Source: JAHEKO01 sp965212505 (GTDB lineage: Bacteria > Acidobacteriota > Thermoanaerobaculia > Multivoradales > JAHEKO01). Taken from it: 64,000 nt of DNA. The notes below the pieces were generated by a model. The model did not search any database. It saw nothing but the letters and a program-made list of their open reading frames with translations, and was not told where the DNA came from. Below, one piece after another: positions 8,425 through 16,821 of the stretch (position 1 is its first letter; every line of letters starts with the position of its first letter). Made by a program: the position numbers and the translations under genes. Where the stretch lies: NCBI GenBank assembly GCA_965212505.1, contig OZ243123.1:992001-1056000 (forward strand), in the 5' to 3' direction.

Positions 8425-9090
8425 ATGACACCCCCCTTCGTCGCTCTCGTACCGGCCGCCGGTCGCGGGCTGCGCTACGGTGGAGAGCCTCCCAAACAGT
8501 GGGTCGAGATCGCCGGCAAGCCGGTGATTGTTTGGACAGTCGAGCGCCTGCTCGAGGCCGGAGCTCGCGAAGTTGTGGTCGCGCTTCCTACCGACGGGGA
8601 GGCAAGCGTCGCAATGCCTGCGGATGTTCGCTCCGTTGCAGGGGGCGCGACGCGGCAAGAGTCGGTGGCCCGTTGCTTGGCTGCGGCCTCGGGCGGCATG
8701 CGCGAGTTGGTTCTGGTCCACGACGGGGTTCGCCCGGCGGTCGCTCTGACAGACATCGCTGCGGTGGTCGAGGCCGCCGACCTGGGTGGTGCCGCGATTC
8801 TGGGACGGGCGGTCACCGACACCATCAAGCGTCGGGTTGGCGGGTTTGTTCAGGCTACGGTCGATCGGAGCGATCTATTCCGAGCGGAGACGCCGCAGGT
8901 CTTTCGCCGCTCGCTCCTCGAGCGAGCCCTTGCGAGCGCCTTGGAGACTGGGTTCACGGGCACAGACGAAGCCTCACTCGTCGAGTGCCTCGGCGACGCA
9001 CAGATTCACGCCGTCGTCGCGACCGAGCCGAACCCCAAGCTCACGCGCCCGGAGGATCTGTCGTTTCTCCGGGCTCTCCTCGAGGCCTAG
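8425..9090 (+). CDS. ispD: 2-C-methyl-D-erythritol 4-phosphate cytidylyltransferase
   Basis: IspD transfers CMP to MEP in the non-mevalonate isoprenoid pathway. The 221-aa protein starts with the nucleotide-binding loop LVPAAGRGLRYGGEPPKQW, followed by ETPQVFRRSLL and GTDEASLVE motifs. It begins 13 nt after frr and is followed by ispF, the usual pathway partner. Confidence 0.95.
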   Translation: MTPPFVALVPAAGRGLRYGGEPPKQWVEIAGKPVIVWTVERLLEAGAREVVVALPTDGEASVAMPADVRSVAGGATRQESVARCLAAASGGMRELVLVHDGVRPAVALTDIAAVVEAADLGGAAILGRAVTDTIKRRVGGFVQATVDRSDLFRAETPQVFRRSLLERALASALETGFTGTDEASLVECLGDAQIHAVVATEPNPKLTRPEDLSFLRALLEA

Positions 9091-9147
9091 CCGGCCGAGC
9101 GAGCTCGATCCACGGTAATCCGCCGAACATCTCGGCGATCGGCTCGC

Positions 9148-9153
9148 TACAAT
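9148..9153 (+). promoter_or_regulatory. TACAAT -10 box 7 nt before the ispF start
   Basis: TACAAT ends exactly 7 nt upstream of the ispF ATG and no Shine-Dalgarno is visible, so transcription would start at or near the A of the ATG (a leaderless message). No good -35 hexamer is seen. The same spacing occurs before ubiE and before the racemase at 56851. Confidence 0.4.
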
Positions 9154-9160
9154 CGACTCG

Positions 9161-9643
9161 ATGTATCGAATCGGCCAAGGCTACGACGTGCATCCACTGG
9201 TCGAAGGGCGTGACCTCATTCTCGGCGGCGAGCGCATCCCTCACGAGAAGGGCCTCCTGGGGCACAGCGACGCCGACGTGGTGCTGCACGCGCTCTGCGA
9301 CGCCCTACTCGGTGCCGCCGGTCTGGGCGACATCGGCGAGCACTTTCCTCCGAGCGATCCGAAGCTCTCCGGTGTCGACTCGAGCGAACTCCTCGGTCGG
9401 GTGATGAATCGCATCGTCGAGGCGGGCTACGAGGTGGTCAACTGTGACCTGACCGTCATTGCGGAAGCGCCGTCTCTGCGGCCCTACAAGCAGAGCATGA
9501 AGGAGCGCATCGCCGAAATGCTCGAGGTCGAACCGGACGCGGTCGGCATCAAGGCGACTACTCACGAGCGCCTCGGCACACTCGGCCGTGGCGAGGGGAT
9601 TGCCACCATGGCGGTTGCACTGCTCGAGAAAGTGCCTAGCTAG
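9161..9643 (+). CDS. ispF: 2-C-methyl-D-erythritol 2,4-cyclodiphosphate synthase
   Basis: IspF forms MEcPP, two steps after IspD. The 160-aa length and the motifs GQGYDVHPL (metal ligands Asp and His), LLGHSDADVVLHALCDALLG, HFPPSDP and KATTHERLGTLGRGEGI near the C-terminus are diagnostic. It lies 70 nt after ispD and 4 nt before rlmB. A TACAAT box immediately before the ATG may give it its own leaderless transcript. Confidence 0.96.
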   Translation: MYRIGQGYDVHPLVEGRDLILGGERIPHEKGLLGHSDADVVLHALCDALLGAAGLGDIGEHFPPSDPKLSGVDSSELLGRVMNRIVEAGYEVVNCDLTVIAEAPSLRPYKQSMKERIAEMLEVEPDAVGIKATTHERLGTLGRGEGIATMAVALLEKVPS

Positions 9644-9647
9644 CGCC

Positions 9648-10352
9648 ATGTACATCCACGGCTTTCACCCGGTTCGTGAGGCGCTTCGGCACCGTCCGCA
9701 CGAGGTGCAGTGCGTCTACGTCGGTTCCGGCAGGAAGGGCGGTCGTCGCCAGGAGATCGAGAGCCTCTGCGAGCGGCACGGCGTGGCGGTCGAAGCGGTC
9801 GGCGAGGGCGTCTTGTCCGGTATGGCCGGCGGGGTTCACAACGGGTTCGTCGCCGAGATCCATCAGGTCGCCAAGGCCGACACCGAGCGCGCCGACCCAG
9901 AGCTGGTGGTGCTCATCGAAGACGTGCAGGACCCCCGGAATCTGGGCGCGATTCTGCGGGTCTGCGAAGGTGCAGGCGTCGGCACAGTGCTGATTCGGGA
10001 TCGCGGTTCGGCGCCGCTGACCGCCACCGTCACCAAGACCGCCGCCGGCGCCACCGAGTGGCTCGAGACCGAGCGCATCACAAACACCTCGGACACCCTC
10101 CGTCGACTGAAGCAAGACGGTTTTTGGATCTACGGTGCCGACGGCGAGGGCGAGCCGCCGTGGGAGATCGACCTCAAGGGGCGCATCGTCCTTTGCCTCG
10201 GTGGGGAAGAGAAGGGCCTCCGCAAGCTCACCCGCGAGCGTTGCGATGGGCTCGTCGGTCTTCCGATGCGCGGTCGGGTCGAGTCGTTGAATGTCTCCGC
10301 GGCGGCCGCGGCGCTGCTCTACGAAGCGGTTCGTCAGCGCACCCGTTCGTAG
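9648..10352 (+). CDS. rlmB: SpoU-family 23S rRNA 2'-O-methyltransferase (RlmB-like)
   Basis: This 234-aa SPOUT enzyme methylates a guanosine ribose, in RlmB the G2251 of 23S rRNA. The ATG at 9648 starts MYIHGFHPVREAL, the N-terminal substrate-binding domain. SPOUT motifs follow: ILEDVQDPRNLGAILR-type motif 1 near residue 90, the LCLGGEEKGL motif 2 near 185 and LPMRGRVESLNVSAAAA motif 3 near 206. The exact target cannot be read from sequence; other TrmH/SpoU enzymes look similar. Confidence 0.88.
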   Translation: MYIHGFHPVREALRHRPHEVQCVYVGSGRKGGRRQEIESLCERHGVAVEAVGEGVLSGMAGGVHNGFVAEIHQVAKADTERADPELVVLIEDVQDPRNLGAILRVCEGAGVGTVLIRDRGSAPLTATVTKTAAGATEWLETERITNTSDTLRRLKQDGFWIYGADGEGEPPWEIDLKGRIVLCLGGEEKGLRKLTRERCDGLVGLPMRGRVESLNVSAAAAALLYEAVRQRTRS

Positions 10353-10515
10353 CCGCGGGCTTGCCCTGTTGCAGCGAGCCTGGCAGACTTGAGTCTGATG
10401 ATTGTCTAGAGGGTTCCTCCCAGTTCACTTGTGATCGCGACGCGGCGCCCAAGCGCCCGTCCCCGAACGACCGAACCAGACGGTGCGGAACGTGCCGTCC
10501 GAGGGACTCTGAGTC

Positions 10516-11583
10516 ATGAACGAATCTTTGCGCTCCTACGGCTGGAGCCGCCACTTCGAAGCTCGTTTCGCGGCACTGAGCCGTGAAGATCTTCTGCCGG
10601 GCCGCGTGGTGCAAACGCAGCGCGGCCATCTCAAACTCCACACGACTAACGGGTTGACGGACGCCAAGCTCGCCGGGCGGGTGCGTCGCGAGGGCGACTC
10701 CGGTACCGTGCCGGCGGTGGGCGACTGGGTCGCCTTCCGACAACGTCCCGGTGAGACCGCCGTCGTCGAGACGGTGCTCGAACGGCAAACGCAGCTCTCC
10801 CGGAAGGTGTCCGGAGAGCGCGTCGTCGAACAGCTCGTCGCCGCCAACGTCGATCTCGTGCTACTCGTCATGGGCCTCGACGGCGACTACAACCTGCGGC
10901 GCCTCGAACGGTTCTTGATCATGGTGGAGGAGAGCGGCGCCCGAGCCGCCGTTGTCCTCAACAAGGCCGACGTCTGCGATGAGCTGGAGGAGCGTCTCGG
11001 CGAAGTGCGTGGCGCTTGCGCCGGCCGCCCGGTCGTCACCGCTTCGGCGCTCGAGGGGGACGTTGGAGCGGTCGAGGTGCTCCTCGAACCGCGCGAGACC
11101 GTGGCGCTGCTCGGCTCCTCCGGCGTCGGCAAGTCGACGCTCATCAACCGGCTGCGCGCTGACGAGAGCCTGCGCACCCAGGAGGTGCGAGAGCACGACA
11201 GCCGCGGTCGGCACACCACCACCCACCGCGAGCTCTTCCGGCTCGATAACGGTACGTTGGTCATCGACAACCCGGGCATCCGTGAGCTTCAGCTCTGGCA
11301 GGCCGACGACGGACTGTCTTCCGTGTTCGATGACATCGAAGCGCTGGCCGGCGAGTGTCGGTTCTCCGACTGTCGCCACGAGGGTGAGCCGGGGTGCGCC
11401 GTCCGGGCGGCGATCGACCGAGGCGAGGTCGACGCGGTTCGTTTAGAGAGCCGGCGTCGCCTAGAGGCCGAGGCGGAATCTCTCGAGCGGCGCAAGGACA
11501 CGCACGCCCAACGCAAGCACGAGAAGAATCGCCAGAAGTTCTATCGAAAGGTACTGAGCGAGAAGAAGAATCGAAGGCGCTGA
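10516..11583 (+). CDS. rsgA: Ribosome small-subunit-dependent GTPase A
   Basis: RsgA is a circularly permuted GTPase acting late in 30S maturation. The 355-aa protein has an OB fold (about residues 30-95), the G4 motif NKAD before the P-loop GSSGVGKST near residue 200 (the permuted order), an EVREHDSRGRHTTTHREL switch I, DNPGIREL as G3, and the zinc knuckle C-x4-C-x-H-x5-C near 290. The C-terminus is strongly basic. A 163-nt gap separates it from rlmB. Confidence 0.95.
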   Translation: MNESLRSYGWSRHFEARFAALSREDLLPGRVVQTQRGHLKLHTTNGLTDAKLAGRVRREGDSGTVPAVGDWVAFRQRPGETAVVETVLERQTQLSRKVSGERVVEQLVAANVDLVLLVMGLDGDYNLRRLERFLIMVEESGARAAVVLNKADVCDELEERLGEVRGACAGRPVVTASALEGDVGAVEVLLEPRETVALLGSSGVGKSTLINRLRADESLRTQEVREHDSRGRHTTTHRELFRLDNGTLVIDNPGIRELQLWQADDGLSSVFDDIEALAGECRFSDCRHEGEPGCAVRAAIDRGEVDAVRLESRRRLEAEAESLERRKDTHAQRKHEKNRQKFYRKVLSEKKNRRR

Positions 11584-11626
11584 GCGGATAAGATCCCGTT
11601 GCTTCGCCTCACTCGCGAACACTCCA

Positions 11627-11702
11627 GCCGGCATAGCTCAGTGGCTAGAGCAGCTGACTTGTAATCAGCAGGTCGTCGGTTCGATCCCGACTGCCGGCTC
11701 CA
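11627..11702 (+). tRNA. tRNA-Thr (anticodon TGT)
   Basis: The acceptor stem GCCGGCA pairs with TGCCGGC, T is the discriminator and CCA is encoded. The D arm is GCTC/GAGC, the anticodon stem GCTGA/TCAGC carries loop CTTGTAA (anticodon TGT, reading ACA), and the T arm is GTCGG-TTCGATC-CCGAC. The cloverleaf is complete at 76 nt. Its last 45 nt are duplicated at 16554-16598, which marks it as the integration target of an accessory element. Confidence 0.96.
11658..11702 (+). repeat. Putative attL: 3' part of tRNA-Thr
   Basis: These 45 nt, from the anticodon loop to CCA, recur at 16554-16598 with one mismatch (T at 11692, A at 16588). A direct repeat of a tRNA 3' end is the usual footprint of site-specific integration. 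No tyrosine integrase is present between the copies. Confidence 0.7.
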
Positions 11703-11730
11703 TCAGTGCCCTATCGGGGATCGCTCCCTG

Positions 11731-12578
11731 GCCGCGGTCCTCGCAGGCGAGTCCGAGTCAGCGAGCTGTTTCGTGGTGAGGCTCTCGGGACTACGGAAGC
11801 GGCATCTCGAAGGCGACCGCCTCTTCCGCATTTCGAACATAGAGCCGACTGCCGATGAGCACAGGGTGGTTCCACGTCTTGCCCTCGAGCGCCTGGAACC
11901 GCGTGATCTCTTGATGTGAGTCCGGCGTCGCGCGCAGGAGGACGAGCTCGCCCCGTTCGGAGAGCACGAGCAGCTGATCGGCATCTGGAAGAAGTAGGAG
12001 CTGACCCGCGCCGTAGCGTCCGCCCTTCCAATGTCGTTCGCCGGTGGCTACGTCGATGGCGGCAAGGATGTTCGGATCGAAACCGGAGAGCACGCCACTG
12101 TGCACGGCGTAGTCGTTGAAGTCCGACTTCATGCCGCGGGAGGTCCAACGTTCTTCGGCGATAAGACCGGTGGGCTCCACTCGAAGGTCAAGTCTCCGAG
12201 TCCCCTCGAACCCCGAGGTCACGAGTACCGTCGACGGCGCTGGGACGAGGGGTTGGAGAGTCCGATAGTCTTGGCCACTCCACTCGTAGTCCCAGACCAG
12301 AGCGCCATCGGCGGGGTCCAGCCCGACCAGACCGTCGTCGCTGACCATGAGCACGAGGCGACGGCCCGCGACGGTCGAGAGCTGCGGTGAACTGTAGCTG
12401 TGGCTGCCCGACGCGGCGCTCCACCCGATTGTTCCGTCCTCGACACGGTAGGCGAGCACTCCCCGATTTCCCTCCCCTCCGGCGTGGACGATCACAAACC
12501 CATTCACTACGAGCGGTGAGGAGGCGAATCCCCAGCTCGGCGGTTCCCGGTCGGCGTCCTGCCGGAGATCGGCCCGCC
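11731..12578. repeat. 848-bp direct repeat, truncated copy of the PQQ-propeller gene end
   Basis: This block matches 25307-26154 without gaps (constant offset 13,576) and with about eight substitutions counted by eye, so roughly 99% identity. It begins 28 nt after the tRNA and ends inside the propeller gene, where sequence switches to the short repeat motifs. It is a recent segmental copy. Confidence 0.9.
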
Positions 12579-12648
12579 TCTGGGATAATCCCTCTGGGAT
12601 AATCGAGTGGTACCTCGAAGCGGGGGTCACTCTCTGCCAGCCGACCAA
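11791..12648 (-). pseudogene. Truncated C-terminal copy of the PQQ-like beta-propeller protein
   Basis: The frame encodes the last roughly 260 residues of the 577-aa propeller protein at 25367-27100 and ends at the equivalent stop codon. The first 25 residues, from an ATG at 12648, come from unrelated repeat sequence. The membrane segments and the first half of the propeller are missing, so a functional protein is unlikely. The copy has not acquired stops, consistent with a recent duplication. Confidence 0.8.
12593..12620 (+). repeat. Dispersed 28-bp repeat, copy 1
   Basis: TCTGGGATAATCGAGTGGTA followed by CCTCGAAG. A partial copy of the first 12 nt lies immediately before it at 12579. It is identical to 15519-15546 and differs at three positions from 12991-13018. 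All copies point the same way and lie in the tRNA-bounded segment with the RAYT gene. Confidence 0.7.
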
Positions 12649-12709
12649 GGCAGAGCGATCTCAAGGCTCGTTCCGAAGCGGAAACCGGCTGAGGAAATCG
12701 GGCGCGCGC

Positions 12710-12916
12710 TCACCCTCCCATAACGCGCTTTACCAAGGGCCGTCCTTCTTTTTGGAGGTAGGTCAAGTACGCGTGCGGTCCAAGAAACATGTACCAGACC
12801 GCGAAGAAGGCCATGATCGCAGCCCACACGCCGAAGATGACGCCAACAATGAGGCTGACTACGAACGCAGACACGACGCCTACCTTCGCAAGCGCTAGCC
12901 AACTCTCTGCCTTCAT
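12710..12916 (-). CDS. Small two-pass membrane protein, paralogue A
   Basis: This 68-aa product starts at the ATG at 12916, which follows AGGAGAACTGAG. Two hydrophobic segments span about residues 10-30 and 32-48, then a conserved W-Y-M-F-L-G-P-H-A-Y-L motif and a short basic tail. It shares the motif FLGPH-x-Y-[LI]-x-YL-x-K with the neighbour at 13286-13474, so the two are paralogues. I do not recognise the family. It lies within the 4.9-kb tRNA-bounded element. Confidence 0.55.
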   Translation of the reverse strand: MKAESWLALAKVGVVSAFVVSLIVGVIFGVWAAIMAFFAVWYMFLGPHAYLTYLQKEGRPLVKRVMGG

Positions 12917-13285
12917 TCTCAGTTCTCCTACTGCGAGCGACAAGGATCTTGTGCGATCAGATGGAGTTCGTTGCGAAACACGGTGACCGCTCTGCGACAA
13001 TCGAGTGCTACCTCGAAGAGGGGGTGACCGAAGAGGGGGCCTCTCGGACTCGTAGCTCCGGCTGCCTATGCCACAGACTGCCACAGACTCCTGAGGTCGT
13101 GCCGAAGCGAACGTCGCACAAACAAAGTTGTGCGACACTTGCTGTCGCTCTGCTAGACCGAGTCCTGCTAGATCGGTACGCGGCCGACCTTCAGTTGGCC
13201 AAACGACTGCGCTCGAAACTCCCGACACGGACCTCGCTACGATCCAGGCGTGGGCATCCGAACGGTCAAAGACTAGACAACAAGC
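12917..13285. other. Gene-free spacer with one dispersed repeat
   Basis: No convincing gene is seen. The spacer holds the 28-bp repeat copy at 12991-13018 and the upstream region of paralogue A. Open frames here lack start signals and protein-like composition. Confidence 0.5.
12991..13018 (+). repeat. Dispersed 28-bp repeat, copy 2
   Basis: This copy matches copies 1 and 3 at 25 of 28 positions. Its neighbourhood shares the gap between the paralogous micro-membrane genes. Confidence 0.6.
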
Positions 13286-13474
13286 TCACTCCCAGGGTCC
13301 TTCCTTCTTATCTAGGTAGAGGATGTACGGGTGCGGTCCGAGAAACAGGAACCAAACCCCGAAGAAGGTTGCGATCCCGAGCCATACGCTTGAGGTCAGG
13401 CAGACCAAGATGCTAGCAATGAGCGCAACTACGATACCCACAATTGTGAGGCCGAGCCAAAAGTCTGCGTCCAT
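13286..13474 (-). CDS. Small two-pass membrane protein, paralogue B
   Basis: The 62-aa product starts at the ATG at 13474 (MDADFWLGLTIVGIV). Two hydrophobic segments are followed by W-F-L-F-L-G-P-H-P-Y-I and a short tail ending K-K-E-G-P-W-E. The order of segments and the FLGPH motif match paralogue A at 12710-12916. A longer in-frame start exists but adds Ser/Arg-rich residues. Function unknown. Confidence 0.5.
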   Translation of the reverse strand: MDADFWLGLTIVGIVVALIASILVCLTSSVWLGIATFFGVWFLFLGPHPYILYLDKKEGPWE

Positions 13475-13633
13475 ATCCGATCCCCTAGTGCTAGTAGCAA
13501 GGGTTCTGATGCATCTGATGCAGCTCGTTGCGAACGACGCTGACAACTGGTGCCGGAGGTACATAGTGATCGTACACCGCTGTCGCCAATAACCCTATGG
13601 GCGTCCTTGCGTTCTCGCGGACTCAAGAGGGGT

Positions 13634-14209
13634 ATGAACTTTCACAGATCGTCCGATGACGGGCAGGTAGGGCAGGTGAATCCGACTGAGGCGAATCGCT
13701 ACCTCGTCAGAGTTGGGTTGGGGATCGCTGTGATCCCCACCGTGTTCCTAGTCCTCATGCTGCAAACTTGGTTCTGGCTCCCGCTCGTCGCTGGATCACT
13801 CACAGTGACTGCCGGGTTGACGGGTCTTGCCGGCCCGCGCCTGCGAGCTCTCCTCCTGGGGTTCTGTGTTGTCGCCAGCGTATTGCCGTCTGCCCATCGC
13901 GTTTGGTCTACTCGCCCGGGGAAGCCGGTCGTTTTCGTCGTCGAGGAGACCTTCGGCGGCTCTCGAATTGAGTTGGTTGAAGACCCGGAAGCCGGCCTAG
14001 AGCTGCCATTGGTTGAGGGTTCTTGGGTCGTCAAAGTGCCGCCCTCGGGGCGTTTGAGGATCAAGGACAACTCCATGTTCGCACTACCTCACCGGGAGAG
14101 TTGCCGCCTAACTAACGGAGAGCTCTGCGCGGTGGAGAGCCTGGCTATCCGGTGGGGGGACGGGGGTAGCGCCATCGGCACATGGAGCTTTCTACGGGTG
14201 AAGCGCTAG
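13634..14209 (+). CDS. Hypothetical membrane protein
   Basis: The 191-aa product starts at the ATG at 13634, after GAGGGG. Two or three hydrophobic segments lie at about residues 24-45, 47-62 and 66-80, followed by a soluble C-terminal domain of about 110 residues containing two Cys near the end. I recognise no family. It lies between paralogue B (divergent) and the RAYT gene. Confidence 0.5.
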   Translation: MNFHRSSDDGQVGQVNPTEANRYLVRVGLGIAVIPTVFLVLMLQTWFWLPLVAGSLTVTAGLTGLAGPRLRALLLGFCVVASVLPSAHRVWSTRPGKPVVFVVEETFGGSRIELVEDPEAGLELPLVEGSWVVKVPPSGRLRIKDNSMFALPHRESCRLTNGELCAVESLAIRWGDGGSAIGTWSFLRVKR

Positions 14210-14260
14210 TCAGGAACTAGGCCCACTGACCTAGTTGCTGAGCCTCATCTGACGTGTTGC

Positions 14261-14306
14261 CACAACAGAGAGGTACCACAACAGAGAGGTACACAACAGA
14301 GAGGTA
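14261..14306 (+). repeat. Three tandem 15-16-bp repeats before the RAYT gene
   Basis: CACAACAGAGAGGTA occurs three times in a row, with one extra C between the first two units, 60 nt upstream of the transposase start. The GAGGTAC core also appears, on the other strand, in the dispersed 28-bp repeats. Confidence 0.7.
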
Positions 14307-14365
14307 CAACACGAATGATCGACATCTGACGCAAGTCGTCAGAGATGGTCTTCGTCATCTAGGGT

Positions 14366-15283
14366 GTGCCTCGCAAGTTGCGATACATCCCCGAAGAGAC
14401 CCTCGTAGAGATCACGTGCCGTGCTTTGCAGCGGCGGTTCCTTCTCAAGCCGTCGCGCCCCCTCAACGAGAGGATCGTGGGTATCCTCGCACGCGCTCAA
14501 CGGCTCAGCGGAGCGCGCGTTTGTGCCTTTGTCTACCTCTCGAACCACTGCCACCTGTTGCTTCGCGTCGTCGACGCGAAGCAGATGGCGCGCTTCATGC
14601 GCTACGTGAACTCGAACATCGCACGCGAGGTCGGCCGGCTCTACTCGTGGCGGGAGAAGGTCTGGGGCCGGTCCTATACCGATGTCGTGGTGAGCCACGA
14701 GCCGGAGGCGCAGATCGGGCGGCTGCGTTACATTCTCGAACAGGGAGTCAAAGAGAACCTCGTGGCCTCACCCCACCACTGGCCCGGCGCCCACTCTGCG
14801 GGGGCCTTGGCACACGGTGAACGCCTCGAGGGCGTCTGGATCGATCGCACTGCGCAGTACCGGGCGCATCTGCGGGGCGCACCGACCGACGATTCTCGGT
14901 TCAGTTCTCCCGAGCGACTGGAGCTCGCGCCTCTGCCCTGCTGGGAGGGGCTTGAGGAGACGAAACGAGAGACGCTCGTGCGTCGCTTCATTCGCGAGAT
15001 CTGTGCACACCACGAGGAAGCGCGACAGGGCCGGCCGGTGCTCGGGCGGGAGAAGATCCTCTCGCAGGACCCTCGCGATCGCCCGAAATGGCGCCGAAGT
15101 ACGCCGGCGCCCCGCTTTCACGCGGTCGCTCCTCGAGTGCGGGCCGCGCTCGAGGCGGGATATCGGTTGTTTCGGCTCGTGCACCGTCAGGTCACGGAGG
15201 ACCTACGAGCCGGTCGAGCTACATCTGGGTATCCGGCGGGGTCGTTTCCGCCACCCGGCGCGTTCGTGCCTCTGAGGCTCTGA
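14366..15283 (+). CDS. REP-associated tyrosine transposase (RAYT, Y1/IS200-like)
   Basis: The 305-aa protein starts at a GTG (MPRKLRYIPEETLVEITCR). The LSNHCHLLLRV segment near residue 65 carries the His-x-His (HUH) metal site of Y1 nucleases, and the helix that follows, with FMRYVNSNIAREV, is the catalytic-Tyr region. RAYTs are domesticated single-strand transposases that act on REP-type palindromes and are usually single copy. The roughly 140 C-terminal residues are extra. Short repeats in the same element are possible substrates. It could be partly decayed, but the frame is intact. Confidence 0.8.
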   Translation: MPRKLRYIPEETLVEITCRALQRRFLLKPSRPLNERIVGILARAQRLSGARVCAFVYLSNHCHLLLRVVDAKQMARFMRYVNSNIAREVGRLYSWREKVWGRSYTDVVVSHEPEAQIGRLRYILEQGVKENLVASPHHWPGAHSAGALAHGERLEGVWIDRTAQYRAHLRGAPTDDSRFSSPERLELAPLPCWEGLEETKRETLVRRFIREICAHHEEARQGRPVLGREKILSQDPRDRPKWRRSTPAPRFHAVAPRVRAALEAGYRLFRLVHRQVTEDLRAGRATSGYPAGSFPPPGAFVPLRL

Positions 15284-16329
15284 GGCTCCAGAGGTCCAGC
15301 GGAAGCGCAGTGGGCTTGCGAAGAATCGTGGTCCGCTCGAGAACTCGTGTCTGCAGTAGGTCCTGATCGGGAACTGAGTCGAGCGTTGGGCTCAATCGCC
15401 CGGGCGTGAGCACTCCTGCGACTTCGACCCGCTTGGAGCCGTCGCCGACAGCCCGACTGTTTCGTCAGAGAGCCCCGTCGAGTGTAGGAGCCCGCGATTC
15501 CTGTCGGCTCTGGTCGGCTCTGGGATAATCGAGTGGTACCTCGAAGAGAGGGTACCTCGAAGAGAGGCGCCACCTCTTTCTCAGGCCGACTGCGCAGTGT
15601 CTCGATCTTCGAGAGCAGCTCATCGAAGGGAACCTCAGCTCCATCTAGCTGACGCTCCATGTGCCGTGGAAATGAGGTCAAGCCGTCTTGTGTTTCGAAG
15701 AATAGCTCCCGATCACTCGGCGTAACGATGCGTGCGACCTCGTCAACTAGTTTGCGTGCAAAACCGAACACGACAATTCGTGACCCGACCGGCGGGACAC
15801 GCTCACCGAACTTGCAGATTCGCTGACCGTTCAATACGAAGTTTCCGGAGCGGAAGAGCATAAGGACGTTGGTCCCGCGGAGCTCTTCAGAGGCACCGTG
15901 ACTCGCTTCTATCTGAATGCTTGCGAGCGTGCCGAAGAGGCCGTAGTAGAACCCGGCCGCGGCTTCTACGACGCGGCCGTCGTACGTCTCGACGGCATGG
16001 AGGGCCAGTTCCTCCAGCGTGGACGGCGGAACAGCCGTTCTGCGATGGATAAGACCAGCAGGTCGTTGAACGGCGCACTCTGCCGTCGCGGTTGGGTCGG
16101 GCGCACCACTTTGTGTTGCATCGTTGTACCACTGGAGTTCGTCGCGATAGTTCTCGTCGAAAAGGCCCCAACCTATAGGGCCTCCATCGGATGCGAGCAA
16201 GTCCGCGGGCACCCAGATTGGAGCCTCATTCGGCGTCCCTGAGTCAGGGCCGATGATTTCAGTGACGTCTGCGAGCACTGGTGGGCTCGTCAAGATACCC
16301 ACGAGCAGGAATCCTCGATAAGCCTTCAA
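15187..16329 (-). CDS. Secreted hypothetical protein, C-terminus overrun by repeat sequence
   Basis: GGAGGAGG (16331-16338) precedes a TTG at 16329, giving 380 aa with a signal peptide (KAYRGFLLVGILTSPPVLAD). The middle, residues 80-270, is protein-like, with no recognised domain. After about residue 275 the sequence crosses the 28-bp repeat copy 3 and becomes Arg/Ser-rich, and its last 97 nt overlap the end of the RAYT gene on the other strand. The original C-terminus has probably been replaced by the repeat and transposase insertion. Confidence 0.5.
   Translation of the reverse strand: MKAYRGFLLVGILTSPPVLADVTEIIGPDSGTPNEAPIWVPADLLASDGGPIGWGLFDENYRDELQWYNDATQSGAPDPTATAECAVQRPAGLIHRRTAVPPSTLEELALHAVETYDGRVVEAAAGFYYGLFGTLASIQIEASHGASEELRGTNVLMLFRSGNFVLNGQRICKFGERVPPVGSRIVVFGFARKLVDEVARIVTPSDRELFFETQDGLTSFPRHMERQLDGAEVPFDELLSKIETLRSRPEKEVAPLFEVPSLRGTTRLSQSRPEPTGIAGSYTRRGSLTKQSGCRRRLQAGRSRRSAHARAIEPNARLSSRSGPTADTSSRADHDSSQAHCASAGPLEPQSLRGTNAPGGGNDPAGYPDVARPARRSSVT
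15519..15546 (+). repeat. Dispersed 28-bp repeat, copy 3
   Basis: Identical to copy 1 over 28 nt. The following bases, GGTACCTCGAAGAGAG, are repeated once more in tandem. Confidence 0.7.
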
Positions 16330-16553
16330 GCCTCCTCCTTTCAAGTAGCTGAGCCAATTGAGACCTAGCTTAGACCCACTGTGCGCTCGCTGGCTCGGCA
16401 TTTGTCGCCTGCCGCGCGACAACTGTCTACATCTCTCGGAGTCGAGGGTCGGCGCGAATCGCCCACTGTGGCCAATGTTGGGTTCGCCGCCAACCTCTGT
16501 GTCTTGAGTGGCTGCCGGTCGTCGAGTGTCGTGGCCAGTTTGTCGGAGCCGGT

Positions 16554-16598
16554 CTTGTAATCAGCAGGTCGTCGGTTCGATCCCGACAGCCGGCTCCA
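16554..16598 (+). repeat. Putative attR: duplicated tRNA-Thr 3' half
   Basis: 44 of 45 nt match the 3' end of the tRNA-Thr at 11627, including the CCA. The 5' half is absent, so this is not a functional tRNA. The segment between the two copies is 4,851 nt. Confidence 0.75.
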
Positions 16599-16821
16599 AG
16601 AGCGTTAGATGGTCATCGGAAGTAACGCGCGCAGGCGCGGTGTGGGAGTTGGTCCGAGGGGCAGTCAGTGGGATGTCCTTGGGAAGAGACTCGGCACGTC
16701 GCGACTGCCGAGAGAGCGAGGCTCACCGCCAGCCGTGCCTCCCACGGTCTCTTCATCAGGCCGACGGCATGATCCGAATACGCTTCCAGAGAAGGGGTTT
16801 GAACCCGGCTCCGGTTCCCGA

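Noticed and set aside
16554..16598. A second functional tRNA-Thr
   Set aside because: Only the 3' half is present; there is no D arm or 5' acceptor strand upstream.
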